From: Mallotus nudiflorus
Lineage: Eukaryota; Streptophyta; Magnoliopsida; Malpighiales; Euphorbiaceae
Reading direction: 5' to 3'
DNA: 64,000 nt
Assembly: GCA_947683625.1 (NCBI GenBank)
Contig: CANTUR010000680.1
Location: 496,001-560,000, forward strand
Positions 33,690 to 44,320 of this stretch are shown here, piece after piece. Within the stretch, counting starts at the first letter, position 1; each line of letters starts with the position of its first letter. A model generated the notes under the pieces. That model was not told where the DNA came from and did not search any database. It worked only from the letters and a program-made list of their open reading frames with translations. The position numbers were made by a program, and so were the translations under genes.

Positions 33690-34486
33690 TGGTACCTGTA
33701 AAAATGAATTCAAATTTAACCTTTTCTCCCACGATAGGAGGTTACGAAGGGGTTAGCAAGCTAGGTTCTCAATGAGTAGTGGATTATCTATTGTTCTTAG
33801 TGTTGGACATTGGGGAACTTTCCAATGCCTTAGTCTCACCTGGGAGCTTGGTTTTAAGAATTTAATCATGGAGGTTGATATATAGTCATGCTGCAGTTCA
33901 AAATTTAAAGGATCCAAATGCTGTTACAAAATGAACACTCTATTTTGATCAAGGATATATACATGCTTATATAATTTTCCTAATGAAACACTCCAAACCT
34001 CCCCCTCCTTCCTTTTCCAAACCCTTGCCTAATCCCAAACCCAGCTTCCACAACAGTTGAAATCCCATGTTACTCCTCCATCCTCAAGTAAAGTTTTGTT
34101 GTTGTAGAATTTTCCTCCTTGGATTGCTGAGTTTCTCTGACAATTATTTTCAGGTAAATTCTGTAAAGTCTTCGTCATCATTTGCTGCAAACAGTCTTTA
34201 TAAACACATACTGTATCACTTGAAGAATATGGACTCAATTATTTTACCTAAGAGTTGGTTAAACTTTGTTCCTGCAAACATGGAGCTTTTTTCTTAGTTC
34301 GCAATGCTCAACCGGTTGCCAAAAAGAGACCGCCTATTCATGCTTAATATATGCCCCATTTCTCTGAATCGTTGCTCTTTCTATGGTTCCTTTGGAGAAA
34401 CTATTGATCAACTGCTTAGTCTTCGCCAATTCTCTACAATAATCTTACTTTCTGCAATGGTGGGGATTTTCTTTTGTCATGCCTGA
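33690..34486 (+). pseudogene. plant LINE fragments: RNase H-like and zf-RVT-like
   Basis: At 33800-33885 a frame reads LSLTWELGFKNLIMEVD, matching the ALxLAWxLGFxxLxVExDS block of the RNase H domain in plant LINE-derived proteins. At 34225-34483 a second frame reads SWLNFVPANMELFS, then LNRLPKRDRLFMLNICPIS and GSFGETIDQLL, the zinc-binding RT domain (zf-RVT: RLPTxDRL...C..C...ETIDHLF). The zf-RVT Cys that should precede GS is Tyr, and both pieces carry stops and shifts. Normally zf-RVT precedes RNase H; here the order is reversed, so these may be two truncated insertions or a rearranged one. Confidence 0.6.
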
Positions 34487-34523
34487 TCAGTTTGTCTTAC
34501 TCTATCAGCAGTTGTTTTGTTTT

Positions 34524-35010
34524 TGTTGTGGACTCATATATTGGGAAATAGTATGGGAGACGTATCGATAAAAAGAGACAACAACGGTAGCAGAATTTTA
34601 TCTTTGTTCACAGCAGCTTTTGACTTTTATTTATTTGTCAAATTAAAATAAATTACAGCCTAACTAGGCAAAGGGCGGTAAGATTCTTATTATGTTTTTA
34701 TTTTCCTAAATTGGTGATAGGTCTTAAATAGGGAAGCTTTTAGAATTCCTGAAACTTTAGGATTTCTTGGGATTTTTTATTTTCATGTACTCAGGCCCTT
34801 CATTATATAAGGGGCAACTAATATTGAATAAAGACATCGAAAGAATTTCAATCAAAAGGCTTAGGAGAGTTTGGGTGTCTTCTTAAAAACAAATATCAAT
34901 TTATTTTCAAAATAGGTTCTTTAAAAACAACAAGAATGTGAACAAGAAGTTCAAGGAGGATTTTTTAGTTTATCCATCTGTAACGAGATCCTATTCGTTA
35001 GGCCATAACA
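34524..35010 (+). repeat. 5' LTR of the deleted chromovirus
   Basis: It starts TGTTGTGGACTCATATATTG and ends GGCCATAACA. The start matches 37242-37325 closely (GTTGTGGACTCAT(A/T)TATTGGGAAA(T/C)AG), which proves the LTR pair. Confidence 0.88.
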
Positions 35011-35013
35011 ATT

Positions 35014-35025
35014 TGGTAGTAGAGC
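35014..35025 (+). promoter_or_regulatory. primer-binding site of the chromovirus
   Basis: TGGTAGTAGAGC, two bases from the initiator tRNA-Met site TGGTATCAGAGC, three bases after the LTR end. Confidence 0.7.
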
Positions 35026-35059
35026 TGGTCATCAGGGGTATTTTGGTTGATTGGCAGAG

Positions 35060-35760
35060 AAAGTCCATGCCTTAGACCAAAAGGTAACGGAATCTAATCA
35101 ATGGGTGAGTCAAGAAATTAAAGAATTACGTGCCAGCATTAGGTCAATGCAGCTAATAATGGAGTCACGATTTCGGGGAAAGGAAAAAATTTATTAAAAG
35201 GCTCTATCAGGAAGCAACAACTAGCACTGGTCTGAAACTTCCATTGAACAGTAAGGAGGCAATGTTGGATCAAGCGTGGTACAAAAATATTCTAGGTTAG
35301 CGTTTCCATCCTACAACGGAATAGGAGATCCTTTAGGGTGGATATATAGTTGTGAGCAATTCTTTCTCAACCAAAGAACTAATGAAGGGGACAAAGTGGG
35401 GTTAGCCGCATTCCACATGATGGGTGAGGCCCAATTATGGTTTCATAGACTCGACCAAGAGGAGTCAGGCTTTTCATGGGAGCAGTCCAAATCATATTGT
35501 CTTTCACGGTTTAAACCCCCACTAAGTAGTAACACTCTAAGCGAATTGAGTAACTTAAACAAAGGGGGCAGTAGAAGATTATCAATGCCAATTCCAAACC
35601 CTTCTGGCCAAAGCAACTTTAGCTAGACAAAACCAACAGGTGGATATGTTCATTGCTTGATAAATAAATGCCCTTCGGGTAAATGTGGAAATGTAAAATT
35701 CTCCAAATTTAGTGACAGCCATAAATTTACCACTGGCTTTTGAGAGGAAAATGCAGATTA
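35060..35760 (+). pseudogene. chromovirus gag relic
   Basis: An N-terminal coiled segment (EIKELRASIRSMQLIMESRF, about 35115-35175) precedes the capsid region from 35276: RLAFPSYNGIGDPLGWI, EQFFLNQRT, AAFHMMGEAQLWFHRL and LSRFKPPLSSNTLSELSNL. This is the RLxFPxYxGxxDPLxWLxRCEQFF...WxxF signature of chromovirus gag. A frameshift near 35570 shifts the rest (QCQFQTLLAKA, then ARQNQQVDMFIA). The downstream end LAFERKMQI (about 35725) runs into the deletion. Confidence 0.8.
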
Positions 35761-35926
35761 ATAAGGGGCTAGGGGTGTGCCACCCTCTCTCTACATGGAC
35801 TGCTTCTAAATCTACAAATACAATAATGGGTTCTAATCCTCCGATTGTGGGGTACTGTCATCTAATTTCCAACAACCAAGAACAAAAATCAGTGGGGAAG
35901 ACGGCCGGTCTTTTTGTGATGGCCTA

Positions 35927-37250
35927 GTGTTATTTAAGGAGCAGGTATATATACTACCTCATTCTCCTTTAATTCCAACAATTATAGCAAGCATTCACAA
36001 CACAACTCATGAAGGAATTCAACGAACTCTCTACCGTGTGAAAGCTGATTTTTATTGGAAGGGAATGAAGTCAATTGTATATGAATTTGTGAAAAGTTGT
36101 TCAGTTTGCTAAACGAACAAATGGGACAGCTTACTTCCAGCTGGTATTCTTTAGTCTCTTCCCATTCCGAATCAAATATGGGCTGATGTTTCCATGAACT
36201 TCATTGAGGGCTTGCCAAAAGTTAAGGGCAAGTCAGTATTATTTGTAGTAGTGGATCGCTTTTATAAGTCTACCCATTTCATGCCTCTTACACAACCTTA
36301 TACCGTAGTAATAGTAGTACTTGTGTTCTTCACCTATATTCTTTGTTCGGATGGATTACTTGAGTCTATTATTAGTGATCAGGATCCAATTTTTACCATC
36401 TCTTTTTGGCGCAAATTATTTAGGTTAAGTAGAACTACAATGAATTTGACATCTGCCTATCATCCACAATTAGATGGGCAAACTGAGGTGGTCAATCCCA
36501 CTATTAAAATGTATCTTTGTTGCTTTGTTGGGGATCAACTACGGAGGTGGGTAGACTGGTTACCTTGGGTAGAATTTTGTTATAACACTGCTTTTCACAC
36601 CTCACTGGGTACCACTCTATTTCAGGTTGTATATGGCCGTGAGCCTCCCTGATTACTTTCCTATGAACTGGGTTTACTAAAGTGGAAGTAGTTGATAGAG
36701 CTTTACAAGACATGGATGCAGTGTTGCAAGAGGTGCAGCTTTATGTGCAACAAACTCAGTTGTGCATGAAGAATACCTATGACACGCAACACCAATATTT
36801 GTCCTTTAACCCAGGGCAATTTGTGTGGCATCAATTGCAAGCCTATGGATAGAAAATGGTAAACAAGCGTCACTTTCATAAGCTATCACCAAAATTTGAT
36901 GGCCCTTTCAAATTGCTTTGAAGGGTAAGGAAGGTTGCTTATGAGATGGAATTGCCAGCAGGATGTCGAATTCATAATGTATTTCATTTCTCAGTGTTGA
37001 AGCCTTTTACTGGAGAGCCACCAACCACTATAACTGCGCTGCCACCTTTGATGGATGGTCGGGTCATGCCTCAGCCTCAGTCCATCCTGCGTTCTTGCCT
37101 CAATCATGGAGTTCTTAAAGTACTAGTCTACTGGGCAGGAACAACTGATGCTGAAGCTACTTGGGAAAGAGTTGTTGAATTTCATGCGGCTTATCTAAAG
37201 TTTGAGCTTGAGGACAAGCTCCTTATCCAGGAGGGGAGTAATGTTGTGGA
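35927..37250 (+). pseudogene. chromovirus integrase and chromodomain relic
   Basis: The zinc motif is complete (HNTTHEG ... CSVC, 35996-36109). The core reads WADVSMNFIEGLP, where the first catalytic Asp (normally SMDFIEGLP) is Asn; IISDQDPIF keeps the second Asp and DGQTEVVN keeps the Glu. A frameshift occurs near 36655. The C-terminal part (36946-37250) has LPAGCRIHNVFHFSVLKPF followed by a chromodomain-like VLVYWAGTTDAEATWE. One stop separates zinc finger and core. The preceding RT/RNase H is missing, so this is joined almost directly to gag remains. Confidence 0.85.
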
Positions 37251-37325
37251 CTCATTTATTGGGAAACAGTATGGCAGACGTATTGATAAGAAGAAACAGT
37301 AAGAATAGCAGAATTTATATTTATG
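37230..37325 (+). repeat. polypurine tract and truncated 3' LTR of the chromovirus
   Basis: GGAGGGGAGTAA (37230-37241) precedes TGTTGTGGACTC at 37242. Identity to the 5' LTR start continues to AGCAGAATTT near 37315, then stops at a poly-A run. Confidence 0.8.
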
Positions 37326-37402
37326 AAAAAAAAAAAAAGAATAAATGCTTATAGAAATATGGGCGTAGTTAGTTAAAATAAATTTTAAACAAAACCATTT
37401 AG

Positions 37403-37461
<59 letters not shown>

Positions 37462-38522
37462 TACAATATTACCATTAAAAAACAAGTCTAATTAAAATTG
37501 TAGTCATAAATTACGCTTAAAGAAAAAAATAAATGGTAATAATAAAAACAAATAGTACTAATTAATATCAATAAAAATAGACATAATATTAACATCCTTT
37601 CTTCTAAGAAATTTTATAGTGACCTTGATATATATACAATTAAAAGGAATATTAAGTCATTTAAAGTTCAACTATATGCTATTAAATTTTACAATAATAC
37701 TCAACAGATAGAATCTATATAGATATAAGTAATGGATGCACAATTAATGCATAATTTAAAGACTAATTTGCTCTTTTTTGGCGAAATAGAGAAAAGGGTT
37801 GTTTAATTAGACTTGTATTTAATGTACATGCACTATAATGAAAGTTCAAGGATGCGACACTTGGCCTAATGATAATTGTGGTGAAACTAACTGAACATTG
37901 ACCAGTGACCTTCGTTGCAAGTGGGCTATACTTATTTGATAAAATTTGGTACTTCAACATGTAACCACAAAAGCAAATTTTCATTAAATAAAATACATGT
38001 TCTAATTCTAAAATTTATATTAAACATATATAATAAAATGTAATATAAAATTTATTAAACATATATTTTATAAAATTTTTATTTAACCTAAACATATAAA
38101 TTAAATAGAAAATTAATTATATTTAAAATTCATTTCAAAACAAAATAAATTTTTTGACGAAATTGATTAAACATTATAAATGAATTTTGATGGTTAAATT
38201 TGTTTATTGGTTGGATTTTTTACATTTAATTTTTTTGCAAAAACAAATAAATGAATACAGTTTTACAAACAATTTATATTAATTTTAAAATTATATTTAA
38301 ATTTTATCAAAAAATTAGATATAATTAAAATAATTATGAAATTGATATTAATAAAATAATAAAATTTTCAATAATAAGATTTAATTATTAACTGAAGTAA
38401 AATAAACAAAATTATTAACCCTAATTTTTCTTTTGTCTTATTCTTCTACCAAGTATACGAAAAATATCTTGGTCTTCTCCAATGTATTAGTATATTGATA
38501 CAACAATTCTAAATTTTTGAAA
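37326..38522. other. AT-rich intergenic DNA, no supported gene
   Basis: It contains a (TA)n run (37406-37460) and long AT-rich stretches. No coding similarity is visible; the minus frame at 37763-37984 has no family match. Confidence 0.6.
37406..37460. repeat. (TA)n microsatellite
   Basis: A TA dinucleotide run of about 55 bp. Confidence 0.93.
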
Positions 38523-38527
38523 GAATT
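38523..38527. repeat. target-site duplication, left copy (GAATT)
   Basis: GAATT directly precedes the 5' LTR of the Athila element and is repeated directly after its 3' LTR. Confidence 0.88.
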
Positions 38528-39919
38528 TGTATGTTTATTATTTATGTGTTTTAAAGTTGAATTTTTAATAAATTTTAAATAAGGAATAAATTAATTTAAG
38601 AAATTTTTGGGTTTAATTAAGAAATTTTTATGAGTTAGTATTTATTTAGAATTCTTATTATATATTGTATATTTTGGAAGTTTTGTTTGAGTTTTAAATA
38701 GTTTTTATATTTTAGGTCTAGTGTGGGCCCCAAGATATAAAAGGAGTTTATATGTTTTTTACATAGCATGGCATGCATATGTCGTGTGATGAAGAAACAA
38801 ATGAGGGAAGTCATGTCCAAGCCATGCGTGAGCCATGAAGAAGCTAACTACACTTAAATATCAACACAATAATATCACAGCATGTACATGTTGTGTGAGT
38901 GAAGAATTCTGACCCATAATGATACACGGCTAATGAACTTGCCCATGTTAGAAGTCGTGTTGTGTGTTAAGTAATTCACAGATGTATTTGAATGAAGCAT
39001 GGCTGTACTTCAAAACCATATCATGAAGGCAGAAAATTCTCATTTTGAAAATAATAAGGAATTAGAAATCAAAAAGAATTTTTTTTGTACCCTAGCACTA
39101 TATAAGGAATAAACACCATTTTGAGGGGGAGAGAGAGCAGTCATAGAGATAAGGAGATGGCTAGACAGAAATCAATGAAAACTAAGAGCTTACTTTATTG
39201 TTTTTATCTTTTTGTTTTCTTGATTTTGATTATGGATTTCATCATAGCCATGTGTGGCTGAGTTTTCTTTCAGAGTCTTGGTTAAAAGTAGTTATTCCAT
39301 TACATTATTTGAACACAAGTTTTTATATTTGATTTAAAATTTTAGTTAATTCTTTGTATTGTAATATTTTCCTTGTTATCATTTCAGGCCTGTTTGACTG
39401 CATGTTTATGGATGAATTCACCAACAAGAGTTAGGGGAATTCATTAGCTTAAGATGCTTAAAACTTAGATCACTTGACCACGAGAGTAGGCAAGCTCTTC
39501 GGGGAGTCACAACAGTAGATTACGGTGACAAATTAATTGCTAAAGATCTTAATGAGCTTGGATTAAATTATTAATCATGAGAGTAGGTTAGATTTTAATC
39601 CTTGCATGCTTAATTGAACTTATGAGAGTCTTTAAGTATTTTAGAGTAATTACCCTTAACTAAATTTAAGATTTCTATTTAATAATGTGTTCATGATTGG
39701 ATTGGAATAGTAAAACTAAACCTAGGCTATGTGTTTACAAATATTTTATTTTTCTTTTAATTAAGTTTATGCTATTTAAATTTTAAGTCTTGCTAAATTA
39801 TCCGATTTACTAGTTGAGATCATAGGTAAAAATTATTAGTAATCAATATATAGTCTTGAAGGGAATGATATCGTTCTATTGCAACCACAACCGTGCGCTT
39901 GCAGGTTTAAAATGCAACA
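38528..39919 (+). repeat. Athila 5' LTR
   Basis: It starts TGTATGTTTATTATTTATG and ends AAAATGCAACA. It aligns along its whole length with 44318-45701. A TATATAAG box lies at 39099-39106. The minus frame 38635-38820 is not a gene. Confidence 0.92.
39099..39106 (+). promoter_or_regulatory. TATA box of the Athila 5' LTR
   Basis: TATATAAG in the context CCTAGCACTATATAAGGAAT is identical in the 3' LTR (44889-44896). Confidence 0.7.
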
Positions 39920-39925
39920 AGCTTT

Positions 39926-39938
39926 TAGCACCGTTGCC
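39926..39938 (+). promoter_or_regulatory. Athila primer-binding site region
   Basis: TAGCACCGTTGCC, followed by GAGGACTGGC, is a decayed form of the TGGCGCCGTTGCCGGGGA word found just after Athila 5' LTRs. Confidence 0.75.
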
Positions 39939-40050
39939 GAGGACTGGCAATATTGATATTAATTTAATTTTTACTTTTCTTAGACTAGTATTCTTTCTTT
40001 AATTTTAATTTAATTTGCTAATTGATTTTTCATGTAACTTTTGCTAGTTT

Positions 40051-41720
40051 ATGAACACTCAATCCAAGGGGACGAACTTAAAGAAGATCAACCCTGAAAT
40101 CAAGAAATCATGTAAAAAAAACTAATAGGAAAAGTGTGAAAAAGATAAGCAAAAGATGACTGAAGATCAAGCATCACCACCACTGGGTAGGAATCGCGCT
40201 CTTTAAAAGTACATAATGCTTAATCTAGGAGATACCTATAATAGTATTGTTAGGCCAACTGTCGATGCCAACACAGTTGAGATTAAACCAGTGATAATAC
40301 AAATGGTCTCATAATTTTAGTTTGGAGGTCTCCCAAGTAAGGATCCTAATGCCCATCTACCTCAGTTTTTGGAGATTTATGATACATTCAAGATAAATGG
40401 GGTTACACCATATGCAATAAAGCTTAAGTTATTCCCTTCTCTTTGAGGGATAAAGCTAAGCTATGGCTGCACTCTTTAGCTCTATAGTCATGAGATATGC
40501 TGTCAAGGACAATCTTGGGCAAGTATTTCCCATCGGGAAAAATAATAATGTTCAGACAAGAGATCATAAGCTTCACTCAACATGGTGGCGAATCTCTTTA
40601 TAAGGTTTCAGAATGCTACAAGGATTTATAGAAATAATGTCCTCGCCATGGATTCCCATAGTGGTTGCTCATTCAAACTTTCTACTAAGGCTTAATAGAG
40701 CCAATAAGGATCACTATTAGTGCAACTGCCCAAGGCTCATTCATGAGTAATACACCTGGCAATGCCTACAATCTTCTTGAGACTATGGCATCCAACAACT
40801 ACCAATGGCATGGCAAGAGAAGCGCACCAAAGAAAGTAGCAGGAATGCATGAAGTGGATAGTTAGAATCTCCTTAATGCGAATATTGATTTGTTTACCAA
40901 TAAATTGGAGGCATCCACTAAAGTCTCTAATCTCATGGTTGTCTATTCCTATGAGAATTGTGGAGGAGGACATTCAACCCTAGAGTGTCCGGGAGGTTGT
41001 TCTCAAGATCCGTCTATTAAGCAATTAAATGCACTTAATAATTTCCAAAGGAATCAAGGGAATCCCTACTCGAACACATACAACCCAGGTTGGTGAAACC
41101 ATCCAAACTTTTCATGTTCTAACCAAGGAGGGGTACAAAACACCCATCAAGGGTTCAAATAACCACCTCCTAGATTTTAGAAAAAAAATACCTTCCTTCA
41201 ACAAAGTGAACTAAAGTTTAACCTTGAATTAATAATAGAGAAATTCCTAAAAGATTAAAAGAGGTACCAAAAAGACTAGGAGGAGTAGAAGGAAGCAATA
41301 AAGAGTCTGACATCTCAAGTGGGACAACTTTTTTCTCACAATAAGATCTTAGAAAACTAAATTGCATCACAAGCTTCAAGTTCAAGGTAGAGTGGAATAT
41401 TTCCCAGTCAACCTCAAAAACCTAGAGAACAAGCTAAGTTAGTCACACTTAGAAGTGAAAAACAATTGCCTCCAATAGAGACTAAGAACAATATTGCAGA
41501 AACCATTTATAACACCCAAGAGGAGAAGACTGAGAAATTATAGAACAAGGATAAAGAGAAGAAGGACTCACCACCTTTGGTACCACCACTATTGTTTCCA
41601 CAAAGGCAACAGAAATCCAAGCTAAACAGGAAATTTGAAAAGTTTATAAAGTCATTCTAGTAGCTTAAACTAAACATAATTCTCCTGGATATGATTAATA
41701 CCATGCCTGCATACTCTAAA
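40051..41720 (+). pseudogene. Athila gag relic
   Basis: The first ATG after the primer site (40051) opens MNTQSKGTNLKKINPEI but stops within about 25 codons. Typical Athila gag blocks follow in changing frames: FGGLPSKDPNAHLPQFLEI with DTFKINGVTPYAIKLKLFP (about 40320-40440), then NNVQTRDHKLHS. A Cys/His knuckle-like CGGGHSTLECPGG lies in 40963-41000, followed by QRNQGNPYSNTYNPGW, a standard Athila Asn-rich segment. Multiple stops and frameshifts make it non-functional. Confidence 0.75.
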
Positions 41721-41779
41721 TTCTTAAAAGACATCATCTTGCATAAAGAAAATGGGAGGATCATGAGACCATTCCTATC

Positions 41780-42220
41780 AATGAGGAATGCAATGCTGTC
41801 ATTCAAAATAAGCTTCCCAAAAGCTTAAAGATCCAAGGACTATCAATATCTCTTGTATAATTGGAAATGAATTTATAAGTAAATCTTTATGTGATCTTGG
41901 TGCAAGTATGAGTATAATTCCTCTTTCTTTTTGCAGACAACTCAACATTGATGAGCCATAACCAATGATGGTATTGCTATAACTCATAGATAGATCTATC
42001 ATCTACCCCTACAGAATTTTGGAAGATGTCCCGGTCAAAGTTGGAGAATATTATGTATTAGGAAATTTCATCATCCTAGAAATGGAGGAGGATTGCCACA
42101 TTCCAATCACACTCGGATGACCATTCCTAGCCACAATAGGAGCAATCATAAACATCAAGAGAGGAAAGATTTTGTTAAAAATTAGAGATAATATAGTGAA
42201 GTTTGATGTTTTCAAATTGG
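41780..42220 (+). pseudogene. Athila protease relic
   Basis: The frame reads CDLGASMSIIPLSF at about 41890, with the retropepsin active-site Asp-X-Gly-Ala in the Athila form. It goes on with DRSIIYPYRILEDVPVKVG, VLGNFIILEME and CHIPITLGxPFLATIGAII, the last matching the usual ILGRPFLAT flap-to-helix block with Arg lost to a stop. In-frame stops occur, so it is inactive. Confidence 0.8.
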
Positions 42221-42294
42221 CAAAACAGACCTCAACGATGAGATCCTGTTTTAGAGTAGATGTGATATAAAGTTGTGTGTAAAAGACCTTTGAA

Positions 42295-44050
42295 ATGCAA
42301 CTCACCTATGACCCCCTAGAAGCATGCTTGATCCATGATGTTACAGAGGATGACATTGATGAAGAGGTGGAAATGTATGAACACTACCTTAGTGCAAATC
42401 CAACATTGAATAAACATAAATCAACTAGGTATGAGCCCTTACCCTCTATTATAAAAAGCCTTGGTATGATTGAGGAGGAAAATGCACCTAAAGTATATCT
42501 TAAAGCTCTTCCTTCATCTTTGAAGTATGCTTTTCTTAGCCTTAACTCTATATATCCTATCATTGTGAATGCTAAGTTGACTGATGAATAAGTAGACAAA
42601 CTACTTAGGAGAGTTAGGCCTCACAGGAAGATTATAGGTTATACCATAGATGACTTAAAGGAGATTAGTGCTTCAATATGCATGCATAGGATTCATATGG
42701 AAAATGATGCTAAACCCACCATAGAACATCAAAGAAGGCTAAACCCTAACATGAAAGAGGTAGTTCAGAAAGAGATTGTAAGGGTTCTTAATGCATGGAT
42801 TATCTATCCTATCTTGGATAGTCAGTAGGTAAGCCCAATCCATGTAGTCCTTAAAAGAGAGGTATAATAGTAGTGAAAAATGAAAACAATGAGTTACTCC
42901 CAACTAGAACTGTCACAGGTTAGGGCATGTGCATTGACTATAGAAAATTAAATAAGGCCATTAGGAAATATCAGTTCCCTCTACCATTTATTAGCCAACT
43001 TTTAGAAAGGTTAACGAATAATTCATTTTTCTATTACTTTGATGGATACTCTAATTTCTTTCAAATTCTCATACACCCTGATGATCAAGAAAAAATCACA
43101 TTCACATGTCCTTATGGAACATATGCATATAGGAGAATGCCTTTTGGGTTGTGTAATGCACCTATTACTTTCAAATGATGCATGATGTCTGTCCTTTTTT
43201 ATTTTATTGAGGACATTATGGAGGTTTTTATGGATGATTTATGTGTTTATGGTTCTTCTTTTAATGACTGTCTTGATAATCTATCTAAAGTGTTACAGAG
43301 ATGTGAAGACACTAACCTTGTGCTTAATTGGGAAAAATGTCACTTTATAGTGATTAAAGGAGTGGTGCTCGGGCTCATTGTGTCTAAAAATGGCATTGAA
43401 GTCAACAAGGCAAAATTAAAGTGATTGAGAAACTTCCACCCCTTACCTTTGTTAAGGGAATACAGAGTTTTCTAGGACATGCCAGGTTCTATCGGTGCTT
43501 CATCAAACATTTTTCCAAAATTGCTAAACCTTTGACTAATTTCCTTACCAAGGACATTCCTTTTGAATTTTTCTGATGAATGTCTTTCTACTTTCCACAG
43601 GTTGAAAAAGGCACTTATTTCAACACTTGTCCTAAAACTACAAAACTAGAGTCTTCCTTTCAAAACCATATGTGATGCTAGCGATTATGTAGTAGGAGTT
43701 GTATTAGGGTAACAAAGAGACAAACAAGCCTGTGTCATCTACTATATAAGCCATACTCTTGATAAAGTTCAAAAAAATTATACAACAACTGAGAAGGAAC
43801 TTTTGGTAATGGTACATGCTATGGAAAAATTTTGTTCATATTTAGTAGGAAGCAAAGTGATTGTTTACACCGATCATTCAGCCCTTAAGTACCTCCTAGC
43901 AAAAAAGGATGCTAAACTAAGACTCATTCATTGGATCTTTCTTTTACAATAATTTGACTTGGAGATTCAAGATCATAAAGGAATAGAGAATTTGGCCACA
44001 TATCACTTTCCCGCCTTGAGCAAAGTGCCAATCCAGACTCTCTTCCAATC
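42295..44050 (+). pseudogene. Athila reverse transcriptase and RNase H relic
   Basis: The linker has KALPSSLKYAFL (about 42510) and CMHRIHMENDAKP, then HQRRLNPNMKEVV. RT begins near 42890: MCIDYRKLNKAIRKYQFPLP, YFDGYSNFFQI, FTCPYGTYAYRRMPFGLCNA, then after a stop at 43178 VFMDDLCVYGSSF with an intact F-M-D-D (about 43216). RNase H (about 43660-44000) keeps CDASDYVVG, TTEKELL and YTDHSALKYL, so its Asp-Glu-Asp set is visible. Frames break near 43178, 43424 and 43575. This is the best preserved coding stretch in the window. Confidence 0.9.
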
Positions 44051-44116
44051 TCAGATGACCTTCCGGGAGAAAAACTTATGAGAGTTTAGCAAAGCGTCCC
44101 ATGGTATGCAGATTTT

Positions 44117-44320
44117 GTGAATTACCTTCATATGGTGTTCTTCCACCAGACATTAATTACCATCAAAAAAAGAAATTCTTTTGGGACTCTCGATAATACT
44201 TGGGATGAACCTTTTTTATATAAGAGGTGTGGGGATGGATTGTTAAGAAGGTGCATTCCAGACGAAGAAATTTCAAAAGTACTCACTCATTGCCATTCGC
44301 TTAAGTATGGGGGAATTTGA
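44117..44320 (+). pseudogene. Athila pre-integrase fragment truncated at the polypurine tract
   Basis: The frame reads DNTWDEPFLYKRCGDGLLRR and CIPDEEISKVLTHCHSLKYGG, the segment that in Athila leads into the integrase zinc motif (HCHSxxYGGHFG). Here the codons for Tyr-Gly-Gly are also the start of the polypurine tract, and the LTR follows at once. Integrase is therefore deleted with this exact endpoint. Confidence 0.88.
44305..44317 (+). promoter_or_regulatory. Athila polypurine tract
   Basis: GTATGGGGGAATT directly precedes the TGATATG start of the 3' LTR. Confidence 0.8.

Larger units (their letters stand above)
34524..37325 (+). mobile_element. internally deleted chromovirus (Ty3/gypsy)
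   Basis: A 487-bp 5' LTR, a primer-binding site, gag, integrase with a chromodomain-like end, a polypurine tract and the first 80 bp or so of the 3' LTR are present in order. Protease, RT and RNase H are absent between about 35760 and 35927. It resembles Reina-type chromoviruses, which have short LTRs and end in a chromodomain. The 3' LTR is truncated at about 37325 by a poly-A/AT-rich sequence. It lies 38 bp after the LINE zf-RVT fragment. Confidence 0.8.
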
